Under the pieces are notes generated by a model. It searched no databases, was not told where the DNA came from, and saw nothing but the letters and a program-made list of their open reading frames with translations. A DNA stretch of 51,689 nucleotides, from assembly GCA_030729925.1 (NCBI GenBank), contig JANQWK010000025.1:67180-118868 (forward strand), read 5' to 3'. The number at the start of each line of letters is the position of its first letter. Position 1 is the stretch's first letter. Below are positions 9,501-17,523 of this stretch, in pieces. The DNA is from Saprospiraceae bacterium. GTDB lineage: Bacteria > Bacteroidota > Bacteroidia > Chitinophagales > Saprospiraceae. A program made the translations under genes and the position numbers.

Positions 9501-10795
9501 GGTTGATCTTGTTTAGCCAGGTGATCCAATCGCACTTCCACGGCGAGTCTGTGTGCCTCCAGGGATTCTGCAGATGCCATCAGTGCCACATGCCGACCTA
9601 TTTCCCGGATTCCGCCGGGTGTCAGTTGTTGGTAGGTGATTTTTTTGACAAAAGCATCCAGTGAAACGCCGCTGTACATTCTTGCATAACCATTCGTAGG
9701 GAGCGTATGGTTGGTTCCGGAAGCATAGTCGCCTACGGATTCGGGGCTGTAGTGTCCCAAAAAAACGGAACCTGCATTGGTAATTTTTTCCGCGAATGGC
9801 AGGGGGGTATCCATAGCGAGGATCAGGTGTTCGGCTGCGTAGTAATTGGCGATATCGGCGAGCTGGGTTTCATCTGCTGCTACAATAGCTACGCTGTTGG
9901 CCAGCGCCTGTCGGGCGATATCGGCTCTGGGCAGGGTGGCAAGTTGGATCTCGATATGTTCAAGTACTCTCGGGATCAAGTCTGCCGCTGTCGTAAGCAG
10001 CACCACCTGGCTATCCGGCCCGTGTTCTGCCTGGGACAAAAGGTCGGCCGACACAAACTGGGGGTAAGCGGTATCATCTGCGACCACCATCACCTCGGAA
10101 GGACCTGCGGGCATATCTATTGCTACTCCCTGGCGGCTTACGACTTGTTTGGCAGCGGTCACATACTGATTACCGGGGCCGAATATTTTGTACACCGAAG
10201 GTATGGTAGCGGTACCATAAGCCATGGCGCCTATCGCTTGGACGCCGCCTACGGCAAAAACCTTAGTGATACCAGCCAGCCGAGCTGCATAGAGGATAGC
10301 GGGATGAACTTTGCCATCTTTTCCCGGAGGGGTACACAATATGATCTCTTGGCAACCGGCGATTGCGGCAGGGATGCCCAGCATCAGCACGGTTGAAAAC
10401 AGCGGCGCGCTTCCCCCCGGAATATACAAGCCCACACGCTCGATGGGCACTTGCTTTCTCCAGCACATTACCCCTGGCATGGTCTCCACAACAGGTTCTT
10501 TGAGTACCTGCATCCGGTGAAAACGCTCGATATTGGTCGCTGCTACCCGAATGGCCTCCTTGAGGGAGGAATCGAGTTGTGCATCGGCCCAATCAAACGC
10601 ATCCGGAGTAACGGATGGATCCTTCAGCTGAACCCCATCAAATTTTGCCGTCCAGTCCTGTACAGCTGTATCGCCACGCTGTTGGACATCTGCAAGAATC
10701 GCAGCCACTTTCGTTTCCAGATCCCTGTGATCTATGGCAGGTCTTTCCAGGGCTGTTATCCATGCTGTGCGGGTAGGATGTTGAAGTATTTTCAT
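9497..10795 (-). CDS. hisD: HisD: histidinol dehydrogenase
   Basis: This NAD- and zinc-dependent enzyme of 432 residues oxidises L-histidinol to L-histidine in two steps. The zinc and substrate region VSADLLSQAEHGPDSQ contains the conserved Gln and His ligands. Upstream are GLYIPGGSAPLFSTVLM and GPGNQYVTAAK, and downstream EHLILAM and HTLPTNGYAR. It is the second gene of the operon, 12 nt after hisG, and its stop overlaps the hisC start. Length and residues are normal. Confidence 0.97.
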   Translation of the reverse strand: MKILQHPTRTAWITALERPAIDHRDLETKVAAILADVQQRGDTAVQDWTAKFDGVQLKDPSVTPDAFDWADAQLDSSLKEAIRVAATNIERFHRMQVLKEPVVETMPGVMCWRKQVPIERVGLYIPGGSAPLFSTVLMLGIPAAIAGCQEIILCTPPGKDGKVHPAILYAARLAGITKVFAVGGVQAIGAMAYGTATIPSVYKIFGPGNQYVTAAKQVVSRQGVAIDMPAGPSEVMVVADDTAYPQFVSADLLSQAEHGPDSQVVLLTTAADLIPRVLEHIEIQLATLPRADIARQALANSVAIVAADETQLADIANYYAAEHLILAMDTPLPFAEKITNAGSVFLGHYSPESVGDYASGTNHTLPTNGYARMYSGVSLDAFVKKITYQQLTPGGIREIGRHVALMASAESLEAHRLAVEVRLDHLAKQDQP

Positions 10796-10807
10796 GGCAA
10801 ACCAGGG

Positions 10808-11671
10808 TTAAAGAATCATTTTTTCAATTGGAATCACCAAGATACCCTGAGCCCCGGCAGTCTTTAACTGAGAAATAATGTCCCAGAACCGGCTCTCAGA
10901 AATTACAGTATGAATAGAGCTCCAGCCCTCGGTTGCCAGGGGCATCACGGTAGGACTTTTCATACCGGGTAAAATAGCGATGATTTCAGCGATTTTATCA
11001 TTGGGCGCATTCATCAACAGGTATCTGTTTTTGCGTGCTTCCAGGACAGAATGCATCCGGAACAGCAGTTGATCCAGGATGTCCTGTATCTCAGGAGAAA
11101 GCTGTTTGTTGGTAACCAGACAAGCCTCTGAGTGCAGCAGCACATCCTTTTCTTCAAGGTTGTTCTGAAACAAGGTACTTCCGGAACTCACCAGGTCGCA
11201 GACCGCATCGGCCAGACCAATATTCGGAGCAATTTCAACCGATCCGGTGATCAGGTGTATTTCTGCCTCAATATGATGCCTTTCGAGGAACATCTTTAGC
11301 GTATGGGGATAGGAAGTAGCGATGCGCTTGCCAATGAGGTAATCCGGCCCAAAGTAATGCGTACCTTTTGGCACGGCAACGGACAAGCGGCATTTCGAAA
11401 ATCCCAGTTTTTGTGCGATATGCAGATCCTTACCCGATTCGACCAGGGTATTTTCACCAATAATTCCAATGTGGGCAACCCCATCCTCGATGTACTGCGG
11501 AATATCGGAATTGCGCAGATAGAAAATATCCAGGGGGAAATTTCGGGCACTGGCCTTGAGTTGATCCTTTCCATTGTCCACGCCAATCCCGCACTCTTTA
11601 AGCAGAGCCAGGGAATCTTCAAGCAGGCGACCGGATTTTTGGATGGCAATTTTGAGTCGGGGGCTATTCAT
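10808..11671 (-). CDS. hisG: HisG: ATP phosphoribosyltransferase (long form)
   Basis: This enzyme of 287 residues catalyses the committed step, ATP plus PRPP to phosphoribosyl-ATP. The length, and an extra C-terminal segment of about 75 residues after the catalytic lobes (LPGMKSPTVMPL onward), mark it as the long form with its own ACT-like histidine-feedback domain. No separate HisZ is needed, and none is seen. The PRPP-binding region is DAVCDLVSSGSTLF. The start ATG at 11671 lies 16 nt after the T-tract of an attenuator-like terminator (11687-11727), so expression should depend on read-through of that site. Confidence 0.96.
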   Translation of the reverse strand: MNSPRLKIAIQKSGRLLEDSLALLKECGIGVDNGKDQLKASARNFPLDIFYLRNSDIPQYIEDGVAHIGIIGENTLVESGKDLHIAQKLGFSKCRLSVAVPKGTHYFGPDYLIGKRIATSYPHTLKMFLERHHIEAEIHLITGSVEIAPNIGLADAVCDLVSSGSTLFQNNLEEKDVLLHSEACLVTNKQLSPEIQDILDQLLFRMHSVLEARKNRYLLMNAPNDKIAEIIAILPGMKSPTVMPLATEGWSSIHTVISESRFWDIISQLKTAGAQGILVIPIEKMIL

Positions 11672-11686
11672 GGTTAAGATTTTTTC

Positions 11687-11727
11687 AAAAAAAAAAGAGG
11701 TTTACCAAAACCTGGCAAACCTCTTTT
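11687..11727 (-). terminator. Rho-independent terminator acting as his attenuator
   Basis: Read on the minus strand, AAGAGGTTTGCC (11725-11714), a 7-nt loop and GGTAAACCTCTT (11706-11695) form a 12-bp stem with one G-U pair, followed by an uninterrupted T-tract. It lies between the His-rich leader ORF and hisG, where an attenuator should be. The CCTGTGGC stretch (minus, 11768-11761) can pair with GCCAGG inside the terminator arm and loop with a small bulge, a possible anti-terminator. That pairing is inference. Confidence 0.85.
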
Positions 11728-11750
11728 AAAGCATGATTCATCCACTGAAC

Positions 11751-11822
11751 CTACAGATCCGCCACAGGCATGCACGAGTGTGCATGATGATGATGGAAAT
11801 GATATGGATGATTGTTAAACAT
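11751..11822 (-). CDS. hisL: his operon leader peptide (23 aa, 7 His)
   Basis: This short ORF has ATG at 11822-11820 and TAG at 11753-11751. The peptide starts MFNNHPYHFHHHHAHS and continues CMPVADL, so histidines are residues 5, 8, 10-13 and 15. Seven His in 23 residues, directly upstream of a terminator and a complete histidine operon, is the classic pattern of ribosome-mediated attenuation. A ribosome stalled for lack of charged tRNA-His would sit on codons 8-15, and so block the small hairpin at 11769-11786 and favour anti-termination. The ATG is only 14 nt from the 3' end of tRNA-Phe. It is too short for ordinary gene callers. Confidence 0.88.
   Translation of the reverse strand: MFNNHPYHFHHHHAHSCMPVADL
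11769..11786 (-). promoter_or_regulatory. Leader pause hairpin inside hisL
   Basis: A 7-bp perfect inverted repeat (CATGCAC, a 4-nt loop, GTGCATG) overlaps codons 13-18 of the leader peptide. Its position, overlapping the end of the His run, fits the 1:2 pause or anti-anti-terminator hairpin of an attenuator. The function is inferred from layout. Confidence 0.6.
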
Positions 11823-11836
11823 AACTTAAATTGAAG

Positions 11837-11909
11837 TGGTGTGGGGCGGGATCGAACCGCCGACACCAGGATTTTCAGTCCTGTGCTCTACCAACTGAGC
11901 TACCGCACC
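11837..11909 (-). tRNA. tRNA-Phe (GAA)
   Basis: The gene is a 73-nt cloverleaf without encoded CCA. It begins GGTGCGGTAGCTCAG, has the anticodon loop CTGAAAA with anticodon GAA, and has T-arm GGCGG-TTCGATC-CCGCC. The D-arm and anticodon arm pair normally. The acceptor stem GGTGCGG / CCACACC has one mismatch at 5:68 (C opposite A). The next gene in the same direction, hisL, starts 14 nt after the tRNA 3' end with no intervening terminator. Confidence 0.96.
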
Positions 11910-11949
11910 ATTAAAGAACTTGTCGTTGAACTGTGCATTAAAGCGGATG

Positions 11950-11981
11950 CAAATTTATTTTTATTTTTCAAAATACACAAA
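11950..11981 (-). promoter_or_regulatory. Promoter of tRNA-Phe and probably the his operon
   Basis: On the minus strand a TTTG at 11981-11978 is followed, after 20 nt, by TAAATTTG at 11957-11950, an exact match to the Bacteroidota -33 TTTG / -7 TAnnTTTG pattern. A transcript would start about 35 nt before the tRNA. I find no second TAnnTTTG box between the tRNA and hisL. Confidence 0.7.
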
Positions 11982-12070
11982 GCATTCGGACATTTTTTGC
12001 CAATTATTTTTCATTATTTTGTAGGAAGCCCTAAGAATGGGGGATATTTCACCACAAGCGCAACTACTTT

Positions 12071-12895
12071 ATGCCGGCGAGACTATTGGGTTTACCTTTT
12101 CTTTTGCTTTTTGTTTGGTCTATTTATGCGGCCTGGGGTGCGGAAGACGACTGGTTTGCGTATCCGGTTTTAGTTTCGGCCATTTTGGTTGCTTTGGTAT
12201 ATGTTTTTAGCCCGGAGATCAACTGGTGGTTTTACCGGAGGTGGACGCCGCGGCTGGATCCTCCGGTAAAGCATTTGTTGGGTCAATTTGGGGGGTATTA
12301 CAACAGTTTGTCTGAGGCGGAGCGGGTTATATTTGAGCAAAGGCTTTTTTTGACGGTTACGGCAACGGATTTCCTGGCGCAGGGTTTGCCGTCGGTTCCG
12401 GAGGACATTCGTTACATGATTGCCTACCCACAGGTATGTCTGAACTTTCGTCAGGAGGAGTGGTTGTGCAAGCGGTCGGAAAAGACGGTACTTTATCCGC
12501 ATCCTTTCCCTTCGCCTGCCCATCCGGAGCAACTGCACTATTCAGAGTGGTATGCGGAGGACGGGGTATTAATTTATGTGCTCCCCTGGGTGGTAGAAGG
12601 ATTCACACGTCCTGGAGCGGTGTATAATGTAGTCTTTCACGAACAGGCAAAGGTATTCCGGGACTGTCGCCCGGACTTGGCCTTGCCTGAAACGGCAGAA
12701 GCGGGTATTTGGGAAAAATTGGAGGCAATTAGCGGCATGTCGCGGGAATATATTGCCAAGATCGTTGGATTGCCACAGGAGGATCCCTATCCCATCAGTG
12801 TGCATCACTTTTTCCTTTATCCCGAAGCCTTCCAACGGGAATTACCGGCACGCTATGCAAGCTACCTAAGGCTATTTGGCGGAAAAAATGATTGA
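12071..12895 (+). CDS. MtfA-like membrane protein with degenerate peptidase motif
   Basis: The product has 274 residues and two N-terminal membrane segments (about 6-22 and 30-47), followed by a soluble region resembling MtfA (peptidase family M90). It shares the spacing of LTEAERxxF-like, FLAQG and IAYPQVCLNF segments, the EDGVLIYVLPW core and the C-terminal FFLYPEAFQRELPARYASYLRLFG. The zinc motif that reads HEFAH in MtfA reads HEQAK here (about residue 197), and the downstream NPxEFFA region is also altered. The protein is therefore probably not an active zinc peptidase. MtfA in enterobacteria binds the Mlc repressor; no such role can be claimed here. It is divergent from tRNA-Phe/his. A terminator follows directly. 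Confidence 0.6.
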   Translation: MPARLLGLPFLLLFVWSIYAAWGAEDDWFAYPVLVSAILVALVYVFSPEINWWFYRRWTPRLDPPVKHLLGQFGGYYNSLSEAERVIFEQRLFLTVTATDFLAQGLPSVPEDIRYMIAYPQVCLNFRQEEWLCKRSEKTVLYPHPFPSPAHPEQLHYSEWYAEDGVLIYVLPWVVEGFTRPGAVYNVVFHEQAKVFRDCRPDLALPETAEAGIWEKLEAISGMSREYIAKIVGLPQEDPYPISVHHFFLYPEAFQRELPARYASYLRLFGGKND

Positions 12896-12896
12896 C

Positions 12897-12942
12897 AACT
12901 ATTGCCCTTCTTCAGGCATTTATCACCTTGCAATAGTTTTTT
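12897..12942 (+). terminator. Terminator after the MtfA-like gene
   Basis: AACTATTGC (12897-12905) and GCAATAGTT (12930-12938) form a 9-bp stem with a 24-nt loop, ending in a run of six T. It starts 2 nt after the stop codon of the MtfA-like gene. The loop is longer than usual. Confidence 0.65.
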
Positions 12943-13024
12943 ACCCCTTGGGCATCGCATTTTTTGGGGGAATTAGAGGGGGTTAGTTTTGTGATAATAT
13001 TTTGATTTTCAATGATTTAAAGCA

Positions 13025-13098
13025 CAGGTGCAAGGCACCTTAAAGTGCCTTGCACCTAGATTACCCCTATTAATTCCCCGACCCGATAAAAAGTAACC
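13025..13098 (-). repeat. Dispersed nested-palindrome element, copy R3
   Basis: Copy 3 of 7, in the same orientation as R1 and R2, with core arms nearly identical to R2. Its GGTTAC end is 12 nt after the clpB stop. It lies between the convergent MtfA-like and clpB genes. Confidence 0.88.
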
Positions 13099-13109
13099 AC
13101 TTCCCTCGG

Positions 13110-15722
13110 TTAGTTTTCGGCCAATTTTTCGAAAGTCAGGGTATCTCCTTTGAGATCTACCTGGATGGTATCGCCTGGAGCGAATGTATCGGCGAGCACT
13201 AATTTGGACAACTCATTGACCAGTTCGCGTTGGATCACCCGTTTGAGGGGTCTTGCTCCGAAGAGGGGATCATAACCTTCGTGGGCAAGATATTCGGCTG
13301 CCTTATCGCTCAGTTGCATAGTCAGGCCCTGGCGGATGAGCATTGCTTTCACTTTATCCAGCAGCAGATCCATAATTTGGAGGATATTATCGCGGTTTAG
13401 GGGTAGGAACATCACCTTTTCGTCTATGCGGTTCAAAAACTCGGGGCGCAGTTCTGACTTTAGCAGCTCGAACAACTCCTCGCGGGTGGCTTCCACGATC
13501 TCTTCCCGTTTATCTGGGCCGAGCGCATCGAGGTCCTCAAAATTTTCCAGGATCACATCGGAGCCCAGGTTGGAAGTCATGATGATGATGGTATTCTTAA
13601 AATTTGTCACCCGGCCTTTGTTGTCGGTCAGGTGTCCATCGTCCAGCACCTGTAGGAGGATATTGAAGGTATCGGGGTGTGCTTTTTCGATCTCATCGAG
13701 CAGCAGGATGCAGTAAGGTTTTCGCCGGATGGCCTCTGTAAGTTGACCGCCTTCGTCGTAGCCTACATAACCTGGAGGTGCCCCTACCAGGCGCGACACG
13801 GAATGTTTTTCCTGAAACTCGCTCATGTCCACTCGGACGATCGCCTTTTCGTCATCGAAAAGTACGGCGGCCAAGGTTTTGGCCAGTTCTGTTTTGCCCA
13901 CTCCTGTTGGGCCGAGGAAAATAAAAGAACCGATGGGTCGGTTGGCATCTTGCAGGCCTGCTCTGGAACGGCGGACGGCATCGGCTACTGCAACGACTGC
14001 TGCCTCCTGTCCTATCAGGCGTTTACCGATGATACTTTCGAGGCGCAGTAACTTGTCCTTTTCGCTTTGCATCATCTTTGCCACGGGGATACCTGTCCAG
14101 CGGGATACCACCTCTGCGATATCATCGGCGGTCACTTCATCGTTGGTCAATCTTTTTTCGGCGGCAAGCCCTTGTAGTTTTTGTTCGGCTGTTTGGAGGA
14201 GTTGCTGTTGGGTTTGCAGTTTTCCGTATCGAATTTGGGCTACGGTTTCGAAATCGCTCCTGCGTTCTGCCTGTTGGGCTTCCAGTTCGAGGACTTCCAT
14301 AGCCTTTTTGATTCCCTGCATGGTATCTATGATTTCCTTTTCATTTTTCCAGGCGGCTCTCATGGAATCTCTTTTCTCCCGGGCATTGGCGATCTGTTCG
14401 TTGATCTGTTGGAGTTTTTTCTCATCATTTTCCCTTCGGATGGCTTCCCGTTCTATTTCCAGTTGGATCACCCTTCTATCCAGTCTGTCCACCTCATCCG
14501 GAACAGAATCCAGCTCCATGCGAAGTCGGGCGGCTGCCTCATCAATCAGGTCAATAGCTTTGTCGGGGAGGTAGCGATCTGCAACATAGCGGTGGGAAAG
14601 CTCTGCTGCGGCGATCAGGGCCTCATCCTGAATTTCGATTTTGTGATAGACCTCGTAGCGTTCCTGGAGTCCACGGAGGATGGAAATGGTATCTTCCACG
14701 CCGGGTTCGGCGATCATCACCACTTGAAATCTTCTCACGAGTGCCTTATCCTTTTCAAAATACTTTTGGTATTCATCCAGGGTGGTTGCGCCGATGGTGC
14801 GCAGTACCCCTCTGGCCAGGGCGGGTTTCAGGATATTGGCGGCATCTATTGCGCCTTGTCCGCCACCGGCGCCGATAAGCGTATGGATTTCATCAATAAA
14901 CAGGATGATCTCTCCATTGGAATCGGTCACTTCTTTGATCACGCTTTTCAGGCGCTCCTCGAAATCGCCTTTATATTTGGCCCCTGCCACCAATGCTGAT
15001 ACATCCAGCACAAAAATGATCTTGCTCCGCAGGTTTTCGGGCACATCCTGTTTGACAATACGCCAGGCAATCCCTTCCACGATAGCTGTTTTACCCACTC
15101 CGGGTTCGCCCAGCAGGATAGGATTGTTTTTTTTCCTGCGGGAAAGAATGTGGAGTACCCTGCGGATCTCCTCATCTCTGCCGATAATGGGATCCAGTTC
15201 GCCTTTTTCTGCCTTTTCGTTGAGGTTGACGGCGTATTTGTAGAGTGCGTTATAGTTGGATTCGGCGTGTTGGTCCTTCACCTGTTTGCCCTGGCGGAGT
15301 TCTTTGATAGCGGCGCGCATTTCCTTTTCGGTCATGCCTTGTGCTTTGAGCAATTTTGCCACTTTGTCTGATCCGAGGACAATTCCGAGCAACATCAATT
15401 CTATAGAAATAAACTCATCTCCGAACTCGGGCAGCATTTTTTTGGCGTCAGCCAGGGCACGATTAGCATCTTCGGTGAGGAACTGTTTGTCCACGCCTTT
15501 CACCTTGGGATAGGTCACGATGATGGTATTGAGCTTGCTTTTCAGGGCATCTTGGTCAACGGACATTTTATTGAACAAAAAAGCGGCTACGTGTTCGTCG
15601 GTTTCAATGATCCCTCTGAGCAGGTGAGCGGTATCCACCTGTTGCTGTTCCAGACCTTTAGCAATTTGCTGGCCTTTCAGAATAGCTTCCCGTGCTTTTT
15701 CGGTAAAATTATCGTAGGTCAT
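13110..15722 (-). CDS. clpB: ClpB protein disaggregase
   Basis: This Hsp100 AAA+ disaggregase has 870 residues and works with DnaK to extract and refold aggregated proteins. Start chosen: the ATG at 15722 giving MTYDNFTEKAREAI, which matches the family N-terminus; an upstream in-frame ATG at 15755 would add 11 hydrophobic residues not found in the family. Domains in order are the Clp-N repeat domain (about 1-145), NBD1 with GEPGVGKTA, the coiled-coil M domain (about 400-525, rich in E/K/R/Q) and NBD2 with GPTGVGKTE and IGSFIFLG, then the C-terminal domain. The M domain separates ClpB from ClpA/ClpC. A TACTTTG box at 15750-15744 is a weak promoter candidate. Confidence 0.96.
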   Translation of the reverse strand: MTYDNFTEKAREAILKGQQIAKGLEQQQVDTAHLLRGIIETDEHVAAFLFNKMSVDQDALKSKLNTIIVTYPKVKGVDKQFLTEDANRALADAKKMLPEFGDEFISIELMLLGIVLGSDKVAKLLKAQGMTEKEMRAAIKELRQGKQVKDQHAESNYNALYKYAVNLNEKAEKGELDPIIGRDEEIRRVLHILSRRKKNNPILLGEPGVGKTAIVEGIAWRIVKQDVPENLRSKIIFVLDVSALVAGAKYKGDFEERLKSVIKEVTDSNGEIILFIDEIHTLIGAGGGQGAIDAANILKPALARGVLRTIGATTLDEYQKYFEKDKALVRRFQVVMIAEPGVEDTISILRGLQERYEVYHKIEIQDEALIAAAELSHRYVADRYLPDKAIDLIDEAAARLRMELDSVPDEVDRLDRRVIQLEIEREAIRRENDEKKLQQINEQIANAREKRDSMRAAWKNEKEIIDTMQGIKKAMEVLELEAQQAERRSDFETVAQIRYGKLQTQQQLLQTAEQKLQGLAAEKRLTNDEVTADDIAEVVSRWTGIPVAKMMQSEKDKLLRLESIIGKRLIGQEAAVVAVADAVRRSRAGLQDANRPIGSFIFLGPTGVGKTELAKTLAAVLFDDEKAIVRVDMSEFQEKHSVSRLVGAPPGYVGYDEGGQLTEAIRRKPYCILLLDEIEKAHPDTFNILLQVLDDGHLTDNKGRVTNFKNTIIIMTSNLGSDVILENFEDLDALGPDKREEIVEATREELFELLKSELRPEFLNRIDEKVMFLPLNRDNILQIMDLLLDKVKAMLIRQGLTMQLSDKAAEYLAHEGYDPLFGARPLKRVIQRELVNELSKLVLADTFAPGDTIQVDLKGDTLTFEKLAEN

Positions 15723-15817
15723 ATTGTTTGTAAGTAAGAACAACAAAGTAAACAAATGTCGAATGAATATACTTCAACTTATCGGGCAATCAAAAAGGAT
15801 TCGACCAACGCCGCTGT

Positions 15818-17227
15818 TCAGGAGTCCGGTGCAATTATCTTTTGGTAATTGGCATAACTGTCATCCGGAAAAAGGTAGCTTCCTGCGACCATGCCCAGGG
15901 TGCTGGCCAGTCCGCCATAGATCAGAGACGGAATAGTAGTTTCCTCCCATTCGAACCAGAGCCACACGACCATACCCAGGATCATCGAGAGGAGGGTACC
16001 TGTTTTGGAGGCTCGCTTCCAGTAAAGTCCGGCGGTTAGGGGAACAAACAGGGAAACCAGGCTCAGTGCGGAAGATTGACCTACCAGCTCGTAGATGTTG
16101 GTATTGATGGTTGCCATGACAGCAGAGCAAAGCGCCACAAACAGTACCGAAATGCGCATCCAGAAAAGCAAGCGCTTATCGCTCAATTCTTTGACAAAGG
16201 GGCGGATCAGGTTTTCTCCAATAACAGTAGCCGGAGCCAGTATAGCGCCTGAGGTGGTACTCAGGATTGCCGACAAGAGTGCGCCGAAGAAGAGAATTTG
16301 CAGGGTTAGTCCGCCGTGAAGCAAGACTACTTTCGGGATCACCAGTTGCGAATCGCCTTCTTGTAGTTCCGGATATAAAATTTTTGCGCACAAGCCAATA
16401 AAAAGGGGTATAAATCCTATCGTCAGGTACATCAGACCCGAGAGGTAGCCTGACCTCACAGAAGTGCGCTCGTCCTTAGCGGCCATTACCCGCTGGAAAA
16501 TGTCCTGTTGGGGGATCGAACCCAGTCCTATCGTAATCCAGGCAGAAATATAGTGGACGACGCTGTTGAAATCTGCATCTGGTAGAAATCTGAAAAATCC
16601 GGGTTCAATGTGTTTTGCCAGCGGCTCCCACCCGCCTATGTCTTGGAACAAGCTCACGGCCAGCATCAGAAGCCCCCCAATGATCATGAGGGTTTGTACA
16701 AAGTCCGTTATCGAAACCGCCCACATCCCTCCTATAAAAGTGTACAGGGTAACGATCGAGGTAAAAAAAAGGATGCCGTTGGAGAGGGGAAGACCTGTGA
16801 GGACATTAAACACAATCGCCATCGCCACCAATTGCGCAGCGATCCAACCAAAGTAAGAAGGGATCATAAAAAAGGCAGAGATCAATTCCGAGGCCCGTCC
16901 GAAGCGTATGCGAAAAAAATCGTTGAACGTCAGGATGTTCAAGCGGTATAACGGTCGGGCAAAAAACATCCCTACCAGGATCAGGCAGAGCGCCGCCCCA
17001 AAAGGATCTTCGATCACGCCAAGCAGGCCACCTTCCACAAATGCGGCGGAGGCTCCCAGGATAGTTTCTGAACCAAACCATGTCGCGAACAGCGCGGAAG
17101 CGGCAATCAACAAGGGCAATCTTCGCCCGGCTATCACGTAATCCTGCGTGGTTGTGACCTTCCGGCTGGCCCACCAGCCGATCAGTAACGTCAAGCCCAA
17201 GTACAACAAAATGAATGTAATCAGCAT
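15818..17227 (-). CDS. Sodium:solute symporter family transporter
   Basis: This is a very hydrophobic protein of 469 residues with about 13 membrane segments, of the SSS (SLC5-like) family that couples Na+ entry to solute uptake. Family marks are VIAGRRLPLLIAASALFATWFGSE at the start (sodium-site helix 1), YTFIGGMWAVSITDFVQTLMI in the middle and LLSAILSTTSGAILAPATVIGEN later. The substrate cannot be read from sequence; the region is not PutP-, SglT- or PanF-specific to my eye. It is 95 bp upstream of clpB on the same strand, with no evident functional link. Confidence 0.88.
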   Translation of the reverse strand: MLITFILLYLGLTLLIGWWASRKVTTTQDYVIAGRRLPLLIAASALFATWFGSETILGASAAFVEGGLLGVIEDPFGAALCLILVGMFFARPLYRLNILTFNDFFRIRFGRASELISAFFMIPSYFGWIAAQLVAMAIVFNVLTGLPLSNGILFFTSIVTLYTFIGGMWAVSITDFVQTLMIIGGLLMLAVSLFQDIGGWEPLAKHIEPGFFRFLPDADFNSVVHYISAWITIGLGSIPQQDIFQRVMAAKDERTSVRSGYLSGLMYLTIGFIPLFIGLCAKILYPELQEGDSQLVIPKVVLLHGGLTLQILFFGALLSAILSTTSGAILAPATVIGENLIRPFVKELSDKRLLFWMRISVLFVALCSAVMATINTNIYELVGQSSALSLVSLFVPLTAGLYWKRASKTGTLLSMILGMVVWLWFEWEETTIPSLIYGGLASTLGMVAGSYLFPDDSYANYQKIIAPDS

Positions 17228-17390
17228 ACCTGTCCCCTATTTTGCCTGCTTTTTGCCAAATTTAATCATAAGCTGCTTCAAAAGAGAGAAAGAAAGTAGG
17301 ATAACAATGCCCCCTTCGGGAAAACCATTGAGCGGAGCAGGTTTTTAGGATCATGTCCGGAAAAAAAATTTTAAAAAACCGCTAAAAAAA

Positions 17391-17465
17391 GGTTACGATG
17401 GAGGGGGTTGGTGGGATTAATAAAGGTAACTCAGGTGCAAGCCACCTTAAGGTGCCTTGCACCTG
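17391..17465 (+). repeat. Dispersed nested-palindrome element, copy R4
   Basis: Copy 4 of 7, in the opposite orientation to R1-R3. The arms carry one internal C-C mismatch (GCC against GGC). It lies 59 nt beyond the stop of the HD-PycTM gene at 17524. With R5 it brackets the 17524-22249 operon as direct repeats. The gap 17228-17523 otherwise shows CCCTTCGGGAAAA at about 17313 and AT-rich sequence. Confidence 0.85.
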
Positions 17466-17523
17466 AGTTTTAAAGCACTGATTTTCAAAAAATTAAACTA
17501 AAAAATACACTAATTTAATCGGA

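Noticed and set aside
13825-14574. Plus-strand ORF of 249 codons opposite clpB
   Set aside because: It is a Ser/Arg-rich antisense shadow of the highly conserved clpB coding sequence.
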